Below, one piece after another: positions 9,495 through 18,483 of a stretch of DNA of 64,000 nucleotides (position 1 is the stretch's first letter; every line of letters starts with the position of its first letter). The DNA is taken from NCBI RefSeq assembly GCF_013305725.1, contig NZ_CP047883.1:1591001-1655000 (forward strand), read 5' to 3'. This stretch comes from Streptococcus mitis (lineage in GTDB: Bacteria > Bacillota > Bacilli > Lactobacillales > Streptococcaceae). The notes beneath the pieces were generated by a model, which made no database searches, was not told where the DNA came from, and worked only from the letters and a program-made list of their open reading frames with translations. Made by a program: the position numbers and the translations under genes.

Positions 9495-10124
9495 ATGAAA
9501 ATCCATAAAACTGTGAATCCTGTTGCCTATGAAAACACCTATTACCTAGAAGGTGAAAAACACCTCATCGTCGTCGATCCTGGTAGCCATTGGGAAACCA
9601 TTCGTCAGACAATAGAGAACATCAACAAACCTATCTGTGCTATTCTCTTGACCCACGCTCATTATGACCATATCATGAGTCTGGACCTAGTTCGCGAGAC
9701 TTTTGGCAATCCTCCTGTCTATATCGCAGAGAGTGAAGCCAGCTGGCTCTATACTCCCGTCGATAATCTCTCTGGGCTACCTCGGCACGATGATATGGCA
9801 GATGTGATCGCAAAGCCAGCTGAGCACACTTTTATCTTTCATGAGGAATATCAATTGGAGGAATTTCATTTCACCGTCTTACCAACACCAGGGCACTCTA
9901 TCGGTGGTGTTTCTATCGTCTTTCCGCAAGCTCATTTGGTCTTGACAGGTGATGCTCTGTTCCGTGAAACAATCGGACGGACGGATCTTCCAACTGGTAG
10001 CATGGAACAACTCCTCCATAGTATCCAGACTCAACTCTTCACCCTACCAAACTACGATGTTTATCCAGGACATGGTCCAGCTACTACTATTGCTCACGAA
10101 AAGACCTTCAATCCTTTTTTCTAG
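9495..10124 (+). CDS. Metallo-beta-lactamase fold hydrolase (glyoxalase II-like), 209 aa
   Basis: Cytoplasmic hydrolase of the MBL superfamily. THAHYDH (about residues 53-59) is the metal-binding HxHxDH motif. Further metal ligands are the His of PTPGHS, the Asp of LTGDALF and the His of YPGHGP near the C-terminus. Length and layout match small hydroxyacylglutathione hydrolase-like proteins of streptococci; the substrate is not known. I chose ATG 9495, preceded by GGAG at 9486-9489. A longer reading from 9444 would start inside the BOX element. The pneumococcal orthologue I remember also lies near pepO-psaBCA and relA. Confidence 0.9.
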   Translation: MKIHKTVNPVAYENTYYLEGEKHLIVVDPGSHWETIRQTIENINKPICAILLTHAHYDHIMSLDLVRETFGNPPVYIAESEASWLYTPVDNLSGLPRHDDMADVIAKPAEHTFIFHEEYQLEEFHFTVLPTPGHSIGGVSIVFPQAHLVLTGDALFRETIGRTDLPTGSMEQLLHSIQTQLFTLPNYDVYPGHGPATTIAHEKTFNPFF

Positions 10125-10130
10125 GTAGCA

Positions 10131-10161
10131 AAAAACCAAGGAATTTTTATCCTTGGTTTTT
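10131..10161. terminator. Bidirectional terminator after the MBL hydrolase
   Basis: AAAAACCAAGGA (10131-10142) pairs with TCCTTGGTTTTT (10150-10161) around a 7-base loop. It lies between convergent genes, with a T tract on each strand. Confidence 0.88.
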
Positions 10162-10229
10162 GTGTACTGCTATTCAATTCTCCATTCTTTGATTTTAGAA
10201 TCTAGTCTAGTATTGAATTTCATCGAACA

Positions 10230-10994
10230 TTAGTTAGCTGGCTCAAATTCTTTCCATTCAAATTTAGCTAAATCAAGTTCATTAGAAGAAATCTCTAAGA
10301 TTTTCTCTGGCTTTTGATCACCACCAATTTGAAAGATTCCTTCTTTAATCTTCTGTACTCCGTCTTTATCAAAAGCATACAGACTTAAGTTCATTTCTGG
10401 TCGTGTTGACTGCCAGTCTGCATATCTGACTTGACCGTTTTCATAAATAACTAAACTGGAACGAAAACCACCTGCAGAAGCTACATAAGCTGTATGAAGC
10501 AACTTGGGTTGTTTATTCTCTAAATAGTAAATGGCCCCTATATATTTTTTATCTCCAATAATCAATTCATCCTGACCATCATTATTTAAATCAGCAAACA
10601 CATAATGAAGACTAGCTGGTTTATCGTAGGTGCTTAGTGTAAAGATATAGCCATACTCTTCAGAAAAAATTTTGTTCTGTTTCAACTTTTCATACAAGGA
10701 TTCTCGGTCACCGGTACTTAAAAGAGCCTGATAGTGATTGTACCGCTCTATTACTTCCTCGTACAAATTTTTTCCTGTTTCACTTTTCTTTTCCATTGTT
10801 GTTGACGGTGTTGCCATTGAAGAACTCGTACTAGTTTGACTCTCTGACTTCGTAGAGGTTTCCTTCTGTTCCTCTTTGGTAGAAGATGATTGTCTTGCCG
10901 AAGGTTCTATTTTTTCATCTTTTTTGTTTGCGCCACAAGATGCTAAAACAAAAACAGTAAGAATGGCTGAAAGCATCATTAAAAATTTCTTCAT
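10230..10994 (-). CDS. Putative lipoprotein of unknown function, 254 aa
   Basis: Predicted surface lipoprotein. A Lys-start hydrophobic signal ends in the lipobox LASC (Cys about residue 20), so the mature protein should be lipid-anchored. Residues about 25-75 are a Ser/Thr/Lys/Glu-rich low-complexity linker. The globular part has DLNNDGQDELIIG, an FG-GAP/EF-hand-like Asp-rich loop suggesting calcium binding. The arrangement resembles many streptococcal repeat-type lipoproteins, but I do not recognise a specific family. It lies 59 nt downstream of pepO on the same strand and may be co-transcribed. Confidence 0.82.
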   Translation of the reverse strand: MKKFLMMLSAILTVFVLASCGANKKDEKIEPSARQSSSTKEEQKETSTKSESQTSTSSSMATPSTTMEKKSETGKNLYEEVIERYNHYQALLSTGDRESLYEKLKQNKIFSEEYGYIFTLSTYDKPASLHYVFADLNNDGQDELIIGDKKYIGAIYYLENKQPKLLHTAYVASAGGFRSSLVIYENGQVRYADWQSTRPEMNLSLYAFDKDGVQKIKEGIFQIGGDQKPEKILEISSNELDLAKFEWKEFEPAN

Positions 10995-11053
10995 GTTAAC
11001 CTCTTTAACCCATTCTATGCAGATTTACGGATTTTAGTATTAGATTGGATTCC

Positions 11054-12946
11054 TTACCAAATAATGACGCGATTTTCTGGTGAACGCCACATACCGTCTC
11101 CTTCTTTGACATCATAGGTTGTAAAGAAATCATCGAAGTTTGGTACTTGTACATTGACACGGAGTTTGGCTGGTGCGTGTACATCGACACTAGCCAAAAG
11201 TTTCATAAATTCTGGACGACCTTTCATGCGCCAGATGCGACCGAAGTTGTAGAAGAATTCTTCTGCTGAGAAGTCTGCTTCTCTCTTAGCTGCTTCAAGC
11301 GCTGCAGCGATTCCTCCCAAGTCAGCCACGTTTTCTGACACAGTCAATTTACCGTTAATGGTTGCTCCATAAGAATCTTGTCCATCAAATTGGTCAATAA
11401 CTTTTTGTGTTTTCTCCTTGAAGGCAGCATAGTCGCTCTCAGTCCACCAATCCTTGAGGCTACCATTTTCATCAAAGGACGCTCCGTTGGTATCAAAGGC
11501 GTGGGAAATTTCATGGGCAATAACCGCTCCGATACCCCCGTAGTTAGCAGAAGATGACTGATGCAAGTCATAGAAAGGTGCTTGTAAAATGGCCGCTGGG
11601 AAGACAATTAGGTTCTTCTGTGGATTGTAGTAGGCATTGACCATATGAGCAGGCATGCCCCATTCCTTGTAATCTACAGGCTGATTCCACTTGCTCCAAC
11701 TGTGTTTGATTTCCACACGCGCAAAGGCTAGAGCATTGTCAAAAAGACTAGCAGTCTCATCCACTACCTTGTCCTTGTAGCGTTCTGGTAATTCTTCTGG
11801 GTAACCGATATAAGGCTTGATAACATTGAGTTTGACGATGGCCTTGTCACGAGTTTCTGGAGTCAGCCAGTCATTTTTAGCCAAACGTTCCTTATAGACA
11901 TCAATCATAGTTGCCACTTTTTTCTCCACGTCTGCCTTAGCTTCTGGAGAGAATTTTTCATGGGCATACCAGAGACCCAAGGCTTGTTTGAAAGGACCTT
12001 GTGCTAGTTGATAAGCTGCCTTGACCTTGTCTTTAGCTTCTGGAACTCCTGAAAGCGCACGACTATAGGCACCTGACAAGACACGGATTTCTTCTGTTAA
12101 ATAGCTGGTTGAGAGATTCACAACACTTAAAATTAAGGTTGCCTTGAGGAGAGGCCATGCCTCTTCACTATAGAATTGATCTGCTGCTTGCCAGAAACGT
12201 TCCTCGTCTACGATAACCTTGTCTGGTACTTGTCCAAGAACGGCTTGGAAGAAGTCATCCAAAGGTAGGGCAGGTGCGAATTTCTTGAAATCTTCGTAAG
12301 CATATGGATGGTAGAGTTTAGCATACTCTGAACTTTCTTCATTAGAGAGCACCACTGCTGCAATTCGGCGGTCCAATTCTAATCTATTCTCAAGCAAGTC
12401 TTCAATTTCTGCATCAGAGAAATCATAAGCCTTGAGGAGATTTGCGCTGCTTTCTTTCCAAAGAGTCAAGAGCTCTTCGCGCTGAGGATGGTCTTCTGCA
12501 TAGTAGGTCGTATCTGGCAGGATTGTGCTTGGAGCACTTGCCCATAAAACGTTGATTCTGGCATCCATAAAGTCTGGCGATACACCAAAAGGAAGGAAGT
12601 TAGGTTTTCCTGCAAGTTCAAACTCTGCTAGTCTAGCTGTAAAATCCGCAAAAGTCTCCAATTCTTGGAATTCTTTAAGGAGTGGTAAGACAGGTGTGAT
12701 ACCGTCAGCTTCTCTCTTGTCAAAATCACGAACTAGGCGGTGGTATTTGACAAAGTTTGCCAAGATAGCATCCTCAGGCACCTCTTCACCTGCCAACCAC
12801 TTGTCTGTTGTCGCCAACATCAAGTCTTCAATTTCTTGGTCTAAATCAACAAAACCTCCCGTTTGAGACTTATCTGCTGGGATTTCAGCTGTCTGTTGCC
12901 ATTCTCCATTGATTGCATCATAAAAATCATCTTGATAACGTGTCAT
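11054..12946 (-). CDS. pepO: Endopeptidase PepO, M13 (neprilysin) family zinc metalloprotease, 630 aa
   Basis: Zinc endopeptidase cleaving oligopeptides. The catalytic HEISH (HExxH) lies in VIAHEISHAFD, and the downstream third zinc ligand is in ENVADLGG. M13 landmarks also include NAYYNPQ and the C-terminal RSPENRVIIW. There is no signal peptide, yet streptococcal PepO is reported both in the cytosol and at the surface, binding plasminogen, fibronectin and complement factors. The 630-residue length fits the family. I chose ATG 12946 (MTRYQDDFYDAI); an upstream in-frame extension of 20 residues lacks family similarity. It is divergent from psaBCA and shares its upstream region, so PsaR could influence it. 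Confidence 0.95.
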   Translation of the reverse strand: MTRYQDDFYDAINGEWQQTAEIPADKSQTGGFVDLDQEIEDLMLATTDKWLAGEEVPEDAILANFVKYHRLVRDFDKREADGITPVLPLLKEFQELETFADFTARLAEFELAGKPNFLPFGVSPDFMDARINVLWASAPSTILPDTTYYAEDHPQREELLTLWKESSANLLKAYDFSDAEIEDLLENRLELDRRIAAVVLSNEESSEYAKLYHPYAYEDFKKFAPALPLDDFFQAVLGQVPDKVIVDEERFWQAADQFYSEEAWPLLKATLILSVVNLSTSYLTEEIRVLSGAYSRALSGVPEAKDKVKAAYQLAQGPFKQALGLWYAHEKFSPEAKADVEKKVATMIDVYKERLAKNDWLTPETRDKAIVKLNVIKPYIGYPEELPERYKDKVVDETASLFDNALAFARVEIKHSWSKWNQPVDYKEWGMPAHMVNAYYNPQKNLIVFPAAILQAPFYDLHQSSSANYGGIGAVIAHEISHAFDTNGASFDENGSLKDWWTESDYAAFKEKTQKVIDQFDGQDSYGATINGKLTVSENVADLGGIAAALEAAKREADFSAEEFFYNFGRIWRMKGRPEFMKLLASVDVHAPAKLRVNVQVPNFDDFFTTYDVKEGDGMWRSPENRVIIW

Positions 12947-13049
12947 CTTGTTCTCGCTTTCATTTGTACTTGTTTTTAGCTTAACAAAAATTAACTGGGA
13001 ATGCAATTAAAAATGAACTTTCTCTTGCCATCATTTCTCAGTTATTATT

Positions 13050-13084
13050 TTAATTTTTTCAAAAATTAACTTGACTTAATTTTT
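13050..13084. promoter_or_regulatory. PsaR (SloR/MntR-type) operator with three half-sites
   Basis: AAATTAA (13063-13069) and TTAATTT (13076-13082) form the DtxR/SloR-type palindrome known at psa/slo promoters, with centre CTTGAC. A further inverted half-site TTAATTT at 13050-13056 pairs with the same middle half-site. The right-hand palindrome covers the psaB -35 hexamer, as expected for Mn-dependent repression by PsaR. Confidence 0.75.
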
Positions 13085-13099
13085 TTTTTAATGTATATT
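13071..13099 (+). promoter_or_regulatory. psaBCA promoter
   Basis: TTGACT (13071-13076), exactly 17 bp, then TATATT (13094-13099). Transcription would begin near 13106, just ahead of the psaB ribosome site. The -35 lies inside the PsaR operator. Confidence 0.75.
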
Positions 13100-13123
13100 A
13101 AGAGACAGGAGGAATACAAGTTT

Positions 13124-13846
13124 ATGATACGTATCGAAAACCTCAGTGTCTCCTACAAAGAAACGTTGGCACTTAAGGATATTTCACTAGTGCTCCATGG
13201 ACCAACAATTACCGGTATTATTGGTCCAAACGGTGCTGGAAAATCAACATTATTAAAAGGGATGCTGGGAATTATCCCACATCAAGGTCAGGCATTTCTC
13301 GATGACAAGGAAGTTAAAAAATCCTTACATCGAATCGCCTATGTCGAACAAAAAATCAATATCGACTACAACTTTCCCATCAAGGTCAAGGAATGTGTCT
13401 CGTTAGGACTCTTTCCCTCTATCCCTCTCTTTCGAAGTTTAAAGGCTAAACATTGGAAGAAAGTGCAAGAAGCCCTTGAAATCGTCGGTCTAGCTGACTA
13501 TGCTGAACGGCAAATCAGTCAACTGTCTGGAGGTCAATTCCAGCGGGTCTTGATTGCCAGATGTTTGGTGCAGGAAGCCGACTATATCCTCTTGGATGAA
13601 CCCTTTGTTGGGATTGACTCTGTCAGTGAGGAAATCATCATGAATACGCTGAGAGATTTGAAAAAAGCTGGTAAGACGGTTCTCATCGTCCACCACGACC
13701 TCAGCAAGGTTCCCCACTACTTCGATCAAGTCTTGCTTGTCAATCGAGAAGTGATTGCCTTTGGTCCAACCAAAGAAACCTTTACCGAAGCCAATCTCAA
13801 AGAAGCTTACGGTAATCGACTCTTTTTCAATGGAGGTGACCTATGA
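13124..13846 (+). CDS. psaB: PsaB, ATP-binding subunit of the manganese ABC importer, 240 aa
   Basis: Cytoplasmic ATPase of the PsaBCA Mn(II) importer. Walker [10 protein letters not shown] (about residues 35-43), signature LSGGQFQRV, Walker [11 protein letters not shown] and the switch His in VHHDLS are all present. ATG 13124 has AGGAGG at 13107-13112. An 11-residue upstream extension would begin inside the -10 region and is rejected. The stop overlaps the psaC start (ATGA), giving translational coupling. Confidence 0.96.
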   Translation: MIRIENLSVSYKETLALKDISLVLHGPTITGIIGPNGAGKSTLLKGMLGIIPHQGQAFLDDKEVKKSLHRIAYVEQKINIDYNFPIKVKECVSLGLFPSIPLFRSLKAKHWKKVQEALEIVGLADYAERQISQLSGGQFQRVLIARCLVQEADYILLDEPFVGIDSVSEEIIMNTLRDLKKAGKTVLIVHHDLSKVPHYFDQVLLVNREVIAFGPTKETFTEANLKEAYGNRLFFNGGDL

Positions 13847-14691
13847 TTGCAGAATTTATCGATGGATTGCAAAAATTCCATTTCTTACAAAATGCCTTGA
13901 TAACAGCTATTGTCGTCGGGGTCGTAGCTGGAGCTGTAGGATGTTTCATCATCCTACGCGGGATGTCACTCATGGGAGATGCCATTTCACATGCTGTCTT
14001 ACCAGGTGTAGCCCTCTCCTTCATCTTGGGCGTTGACTTCTTTATCGGAGCCATTGTCTTTGGATTGCTAGCTGCCATCATCATTACCTACATCAAGGGA
14101 AACTCGATTATCAAAAGCGATACCGCCATCGGCATTACCTTTTCTTCTTTCTTAGCCCTCGGTATCATCTTGATTAGTGTCGCTAAAAGTTCAACTGACC
14201 TTTTCCATATCCTTTTTGGTAATATCCTAGCCGTCCAAGATACGGATATGTTTATTACTATGGGTGTTGGGGCAGTCATTCTCTTGTTAATCTGGATTTT
14301 CTTCAAGCAACTCTTGATAACTTCCTTTGATGAACTCTTGGCTAAAGCCATGGGAATGCCTGTCAATTTCTATCACTACCTTCTCATGGTACTCTTGACT
14401 CTCGTGTCTGTGACAGCCATGCAAAGTGTCGGAACTATCCTGATTGTAGCCATGCTGATTACCCCAGCTGCAACTGCTTATCTGTATGCTAATAGCCTGA
14501 AAAGCATGATTTTCCTTTCCTCAACCTTTGGAGCTACTGCTTCGGTTTTGGGACTCTTTATCGGCTATAGCTTTAACGTTGCGGCAGGTTCTAGTATCGT
14601 GCTTACAGCTGCTAGTTTCTTTCTCATTAGCTTCTTTATCGCTCCAAAACAACGATATTTGAAACTGAAAAATAAACATTTGTTAAAATAA
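13843..14691 (+). CDS. psaC: PsaC, permease subunit of the manganese ABC importer, 282 aa
   Basis: Integral membrane permease of the ABC-3 family (Mn/Zn/Fe). Roughly eight or nine hydrophobic segments are visible. Conserved family features include [17 protein letters not shown] near the N-terminus and [19 protein letters not shown] in the C-terminal half. The ATGA overlap with psaB and the 31-nt gap to psaA mark one operon. The pore carries Mn delivered by PsaA. Confidence 0.95.
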   Translation: MIAEFIDGLQKFHFLQNALITAIVVGVVAGAVGCFIILRGMSLMGDAISHAVLPGVALSFILGVDFFIGAIVFGLLAAIIITYIKGNSIIKSDTAIGITFSSFLALGIILISVAKSSTDLFHILFGNILAVQDTDMFITMGVGAVILLLIWIFFKQLLITSFDELLAKAMGMPVNFYHYLLMVLLTLVSVTAMQSVGTILIVAMLITPAATAYLYANSLKSMIFLSSTFGATASVLGLFIGYSFNVAAGSSIVLTAASFFLISFFIAPKQRYLKLKNKHLLK

Positions 14692-14722
14692 GGGGCAAAA
14701 CCCCAATAAATTGGAGGATCTA

Positions 14723-15652
14723 ATGAAAAAATTAGGTACATTACTCGTTCTCTTTCTTTCCGTCATTGCTCTTGTAGCATGTACTAGTGGAAAAAAAGAT
14801 GCAGCTTCTGGTCAAAAACTAAAAGTTGTTGCTACAAACTCAATCATCGCTGATATTACTAAAAATATTGCTGGTGACAAGATTGATCTTCACAGTATCG
14901 TTCCTGTTGGTCAAGACCCACATGAATACGAACCACTCCCTGAAGACGTTAAGAAAACTTCTCAAGCTGATTTGATTTTCTATAACGGGATCAACCTTGA
15001 AACAGGTGGTAATGCTTGGTTTACAAAATTGGTAGAAAATGCCAAGAAAACTGAAAACAAAGACTACTTTGCAGTCAGCGAAGGCGTTGATGTTATCTAC
15101 CTTGAAGGTCAAAATGAAAAAGGTAAAGAAGACCCACACGCTTGGCTTAACCTTGAAAACGGGATGATCTTTGCTAAAAATATCGCAAAACAATTGAGCG
15201 CTAAAGACCCTAGCAACAAGGAATTCTACGAAAAAAATCTTAAAGAATATACTGATAAGCTAGACAAACTTGACAAGGAAGCTAAAGAGAAATTTAACAA
15301 CATCCCTGCTGAGAAGAAATTGATCGTAACCAGCGAAGGATGCTTCAAATACTTCTCTAAAGCCTACGGCGTTCCAAGTGCCTATATCTGGGAAATCAAC
15401 ACAGAAGAAGAAGGAACTCCTGAACAAATCAAAACCTTGGTTGAAAAACTTCGCCAAACAAAAGTTCCTTCACTCTTTGTAGAATCAAGTGTGGATGACC
15501 GTCCAATGAAGACTGTTTCACAAGACACAAACATCCCAATCTACGCTCAAATCTTTACTGACTCTATCGCAGAACAAGGTAAAGAAGGCGACAGCTACTA
15601 CAACATGATGAAATACAACCTTGATAAGATTGCTGAAGGATTGGCAAAATAA
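14723..15652 (+). CDS. psaA: PsaA, manganese-binding lipoprotein of the ABC importer, 309 aa
   Basis: Substrate-binding lipoprotein (cluster A-I), lipid-anchored outside the membrane. Lipobox LVAC puts the modified Cys at residue 20. Metal ligands known from pneumococcal PsaA (His67, His139, Glu205, Asp280) are identifiable in [14 protein letters not shown], the Glu of WEINTEEE and the Asp of FTDSIAEQ. I chose ATG 14723 with GGAGG five bases upstream; an earlier TTG is rejected. The length equals that of pneumococcal PsaA. The TAA stop coincides with the first bases of a BOX element. Confidence 0.96.
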   Translation: MKKLGTLLVLFLSVIALVACTSGKKDAASGQKLKVVATNSIIADITKNIAGDKIDLHSIVPVGQDPHEYEPLPEDVKKTSQADLIFYNGINLETGGNAWFTKLVENAKKTENKDYFAVSEGVDVIYLEGQNEKGKEDPHAWLNLENGMIFAKNIAKQLSAKDPSNKEFYEKNLKEYTDKLDKLDKEAKEKFNNIPAEKKLIVTSEGCFKYFSKAYGVPSAYIWEINTEEEGTPEQIKTLVEKLRQTKVPSLFVESSVDDRPMKTVSQDTNIPIYAQIFTDSIAEQGKEGDSYYNMMKYNLDKIAEGLAK

Positions 15653-15755
15653 TACTCTTCGAAAATCTCTTCAAACCACGTCAGCGTCGCCTTGCCGTAC
15701 TCAAGTACAGCCTGTGGCTAGCTTCCTAGTTTGCTCTTTGATTTTCATTGAGTAT
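15652..15755 (+). repeat. BOX element (boxA-boxC) abutting psaA
   Basis: Same family as 9363-9466 in the opposite orientation: starts ATACTCTTCGAAAATC, contains GTCAGCGTCGCCTTGCCGTA, ends CATTGAGTAT. Its first base is the last base of the psaA stop codon, so it lies in the psaA 3' untranslated region between the gene and its terminator. It can fold on itself through its inverted ends. Confidence 0.9.
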
Positions 15756-15764
15756 AAGCCTCTG

Positions 15765-15798
15765 AAAAACGTCATTCTCACATGAGCTGGCGTTTTTT
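15765..15798 (+). terminator. Terminator of psaBCA
   Basis: AAAACGTCA pairs with TGGCGTTTT (one G-U), with CTCA/TGAG pairing inside the loop, followed by six T. It lies past the BOX element, so the element would be transcribed with psaA. Confidence 0.78.
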
Positions 15799-15824
15799 CT
15801 ATGCACACATTTCCGGTCAAATCA

Positions 15825-15854
15825 TTGGAAAATTCCGGCTGTTTCAGCTAAAAT
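15825..15854 (+). promoter_or_regulatory. Possible tpx promoter
   Basis: TTGGAA (15825-15830) and TAAAAT (15849-15854) with an 18-bp spacer, between the psa terminator and tpx. Weak match, but the only candidate after the terminator. Confidence 0.35.
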
Positions 15855-15879
15855 GGAAGAAAAAAGATTGGAATATCCT

Positions 15880-16374
15880 ATGGTAACTTTTCTCGGAAAT
15901 CCTGTGAGCTTTACAGGTAAACAACTACAAGTCGGCGACAAGGCACTTGATTTTTTACTCATTACAACAGACCTTTCTAAAAAATCTCTGGCTGATTTTG
16001 ATGGGAAGAAAAAAGTCTTGAGTGTCGTGCCTTCTATCGATACAGGTATCTGCTCAACTCAAACGCGTCGTTTTAATGAAGAACTGGCTGGACTGGATAA
16101 TACGGTTGTCTTGACTGTTTCCATGGACCTCCCTTTTGCCCAAAAACGTTGGTGCGGTGCTGAAGGTATTGAAAATGCCATCATGCTCTCAGACTATTTC
16201 GACCATTCCTTTGGACGTGATTATGCCCTCTTAATCAATGAGTGGCACTTATTGGCACGCGCAGTCTTTGTCCTCGATACTGACAATACTATTCGCTACG
16301 TTGAATACGTGGACAATATCAACTCTGAACCAAACTTCGAAGCCGCAATTGCAGCTGCTAAAGAACTAAATTAG
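15880..16374 (+). CDS. tpx: Thiol peroxidase Tpx (PsaD), 164 aa
   Basis: Atypical 2-Cys peroxiredoxin reducing H2O2 and hydroperoxides with thioredoxin. The peroxidatic Cys58 sits in [12 protein letters not shown] and the resolving Cys92 in KRWCGAEG, the Tpx pattern. Cytoplasmic, no signal. I chose ATG 15880 ([11 protein letters not shown]), which gives the family length; an extended reading from 15853 adds nine residues with no similarity. Linkage to psaBCA is conserved in streptococci and connects manganese supply with peroxide defence in these H2O2 producers. Confidence 0.95.
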   Translation: MVTFLGNPVSFTGKQLQVGDKALDFLLITTDLSKKSLADFDGKKKVLSVVPSIDTGICSTQTRRFNEELAGLDNTVVLTVSMDLPFAQKRWCGAEGIENAIMLSDYFDHSFGRDYALLINEWHLLARAVFVLDTDNTIRYVEYVDNINSEPNFEAAIAAAKELN

Positions 16375-16391
16375 AAGCCATTGTGGCAGAT

Positions 16392-16415
16392 AGCTAGAGA
16401 AATCTAGCTTTTTTT
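16392..16415 (+). terminator. Terminator of tpx
   Basis: AGCTAGA / TCTAGCT stem with a GAAA loop, followed by seven T. It ends immediately before the psaR extended -10. Confidence 0.85.
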
Positions 16416-16423
16416 GATATACT
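16415..16423 (+). promoter_or_regulatory. Extended -10 promoter of psaR
   Basis: TGATATACT fits an extended -10 (TGn then TATACT 16418-16423). No good -35 is visible. The predicted start near 16430 gives a short leader to ATG 16453. Confidence 0.5.
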
Positions 16424-16452
16424 AGATAAAGATATTAGACAAGAGGAAACGA

Positions 16453-17103
16453 ATGACCCCGAATAAAGAAGATTATCTAAAGTGTATTTATGAAATTGGC
16501 ATAGATTTGCATAAGATTACCAACAAGGAAATTGCTGCCCGCATGCAAGTCTCTCCCCCTGCCGTAACTGAAATGATTAAACGGATGAAGAGTGAAAATC
16601 TCATCCTCAAGGACAAGGAATGTGGATATCTACTGACGGACCTTGGACTCAAACTGGTCTCAGAGCTCTACCGTAAGCATCGCTTGATTGAAGTTTTTCT
16701 AGTCCATCATTTAGACTATACAAGTGACCAGATTCACGAGGAAGCTGAGGTCTTGGAGCATACTGTCTCTGAGCTATTCGTGGAGAGACTAGAAAAATTA
16801 CTTGGATTCCCCAAGACCTGCCCTCACGGAGGAACTATTCCTGCCAAGGGAGAACTCTTAGTTGAAATCAATAACCTCCCACTAGCTGATATCAAGGAAG
16901 CTGGCGCCTACCGCCTGACTCGGGTGCATGATAGTTTTGACATTCTCAATTATTTGGATAAGCACTCACTTCACATCGGTGACCATATCCAAGTCCAGCA
17001 GTTTGATGGCTTCAGCAATACCTTCACTATCCTTAGTAAAGACGAGGATTTACAAGTAAGTATGGACATTGCCAAACAACTCTATGTCGAAAAAATCGAC
17101 TAA
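16453..17103 (+). CDS. psaR: PsaR, DtxR/MntR-family manganese-responsive repressor, 216 aa
   Basis: Metal-dependent transcription factor that represses psaBCA when Mn is sufficient. The N-terminal winged helix contains the recognition helix SPPAVTEMIKRM (about residues 34-45). The dimerisation/metal domain includes HRLIEVFLVHHL and EAEVLEHTVSE, with the family's Glu/His/Cys ligands (CPHG). Residues about 145-216 form an SH3-like FeoA-type domain. RBS AGAGGAAA precedes ATG 16453. Its own promoter lies after the tpx terminator. Likely targets are the half-sites at 13050-13084. Confidence 0.94.
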   Translation: MTPNKEDYLKCIYEIGIDLHKITNKEIAARMQVSPPAVTEMIKRMKSENLILKDKECGYLLTDLGLKLVSELYRKHRLIEVFLVHHLDYTSDQIHEEAEVLEHTVSELFVERLEKLLGFPKTCPHGGTIPAKGELLVEINNLPLADIKEAGAYRLTRVHDSFDILNYLDKHSLHIGDHIQVQQFDGFSNTFTILSKDEDLQVSMDIAKQLYVEKID

Positions 17104-17124
17104 TTTCTCAAGTACCCCAACCAC

Positions 17125-17152
17125 CCCTGAAAATTTTATTTTCAGGGTTTTA
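17125..17152 (+). terminator. Terminator of psaR
   Basis: CCCTGAAAAT / ATTTTCAGGG, a perfect 10-bp stem with a TTT loop, followed by TTTTATTT. Confidence 0.88.
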
Positions 17153-17162
17153 TTTCTATCAT

Positions 17163-17191
17163 TTGATTTTACTTTCATTTAGTTGTATAAT
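17163..17191 (+). promoter_or_regulatory. Promoter of the pnuC-like gene
   Basis: TTGATT (17163-17168), exactly 17 bp, TATAAT (17186-17191). A near-consensus sigma-70/SigA promoter 32 bp before the start codon. Confidence 0.78.
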
Positions 17192-17222
17192 ATTTGTTAA
17201 AAAAAGAAAGATATCTTAATAT

Positions 17223-17933
17223 ATGAAAAAATCACTAAAAATTTTTGCTACATCTAAATGGTTTGACCTCTTCGGGGTTGCTTTGGTCGTTGGGATTGCG
17301 ATTGCATCTGGTTACCTCAACTCCCGTCTCGACAAATTCGTAGACTGGGGACCATGGACTGCCCTTGTACCCTTTGGATTGATTTCCGTAACTAACGTTG
17401 GGATTTCCATGTTATCCACTCGTTTCACAGGAAAATTAAGCAAATGGGGAAATTACTTTGGTATTGTCAATACGATCTTATCTGGTACCATTGATTATAT
17501 CCTTGGAAATAAGGCGGCCATCATTACCTATCCCGTCACCTTCCTCATTTATACCTTTGCTATTAAGAAATGGGAAGCTTCGCAAGAAGGCAGACCCAAC
17601 CAAATGAGCCAAAAACAGGTAAAATTGGCAGCCATCATCATTTCCATCATCGCCTTCCTCTTTGCCTTTGTGACCAACTATATCGGCTATGGAGGAAAGA
17701 TGAATCTCCTTGCCTACGTAACAACTATTGCCTTTGCACTGTCTCTCATTGCCAACGCTTTTAACGCATTGAAACTAACAACCCAGTGGGGCTTTTGGTT
17801 GATTTACAATTTCGTTCAGCTGACAAAAGCTGGTATTCAAGGGAATTTTGCCAATATCGGAAAATACATCTTTTATATCCTCAATGCAATCGGAGCTTTA
17901 TTTGTCTGGAATGATGAAGAGGTGGAACAATAA
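17223..17933 (+). CDS. pnuC: PnuC-family vitamin transporter (nicotinamide riboside type), 236 aa
   Basis: Integral membrane protein with about seven hydrophobic segments. The C-terminal part (YNFVQLTKAGIQGNFANI, then YIFYILNAIGALFVWN) is typical of PnuC proteins, which move nicotinamide riboside by facilitated diffusion coupled to phosphorylation inside. PnuC relatives can also carry riboflavin or thiamine, so the substrate is inferred. It has its own strong promoter and no obvious operon partner. A weak ACTAAAAT/ATTTTAGT hairpin at 17972-17994 may end the transcript. Confidence 0.85.
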   Translation: MKKSLKIFATSKWFDLFGVALVVGIAIASGYLNSRLDKFVDWGPWTALVPFGLISVTNVGISMLSTRFTGKLSKWGNYFGIVNTILSGTIDYILGNKAAIITYPVTFLIYTFAIKKWEASQEGRPNQMSQKQVKLAAIIISIIAFLFAFVTNYIGYGGKMNLLAYVTTIAFALSLIANAFNALKLTTQWGFWLIYNFVQLTKAGIQGNFANIGKYIFYILNAIGALFVWNDEEVEQ

Positions 17934-18051
17934 GAGGGAAATCAAATAAAGAAATCTAACAGAATCTCCTTACTAAAATTTTTATCATTTTAGTTGTAAC
18001 TCCCATTCTTTTGGAGTAGAATGAAAATAGATAAAAGAGGGAGGTCTTGTC

Positions 18052-18465
18052 ATGAAAAAACTCTTTAGAATCCATTTTACAGCAATTGCAGTCATCGATT
18101 TGCTACTATTCGCATTTTTTAGCAAAAAACCCGAGACATCTTTGGAGTGGCTCTTGCTCTCTGGTTTTATTTTCCTCCTTGCTCAGGGACTACTGCTGTT
18201 TCGCTTGGCTGTCCAACTCAAACATCAATTCGCTGAGATTTATCCTCAAATCAATAAAAAGATTCGCTTCTACTATTTAGGGGTTCTCACCATTGATTTT
18301 CTATTTTTTGTCCTTTTAACCTTCGTTAGTTCTCAGCGTTTTCCCTCTCTTATGCCAATCATCACTGCTTGCCATTCTACTTTTTATTATATGACAACTG
18401 GCCACCTAAGAGAAAACTATCCAGACTTTTACGACAAACATATCTCTTTATGGGAGTGTCTCTAA
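18052..18465 (+). CDS. Small membrane protein, tandem paralogue 1, 137 aa
   Basis: Unrecognised. Four hydrophobic segments (about residues 9-27, 32-54, 73-92, 97-112) separated by short charged loops suggest a four-helix membrane protein. RBS GGGAGG lies seven bases before ATG. The next gene has identical length and an alignable layout: VIDLLLF / VIDGIML, QFAEIYPQI / HFSQLYSQI, YDKHISLWECL / YQEPISFWSIL. The two are therefore diverged tandem duplicates. No function can be assigned. Confidence 0.75.
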   Translation: MKKLFRIHFTAIAVIDLLLFAFFSKKPETSLEWLLLSGFIFLLAQGLLLFRLAVQLKHQFAEIYPQINKKIRFYYLGVLTIDFLFFVLLTFVSSQRFPSLMPIITACHSTFYYMTTGHLRENYPDFYDKHISLWECL

Positions 18466-18483
18466 GGAAAAGGAGCTTTTGGC

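Noticed and set aside
9249..9506. Small - strand ORF over the first BOX (and its copy at 44170-44409)
   Set aside because: Both ORFs are the open frame of the BOX element itself, a known source of spurious small proteins.
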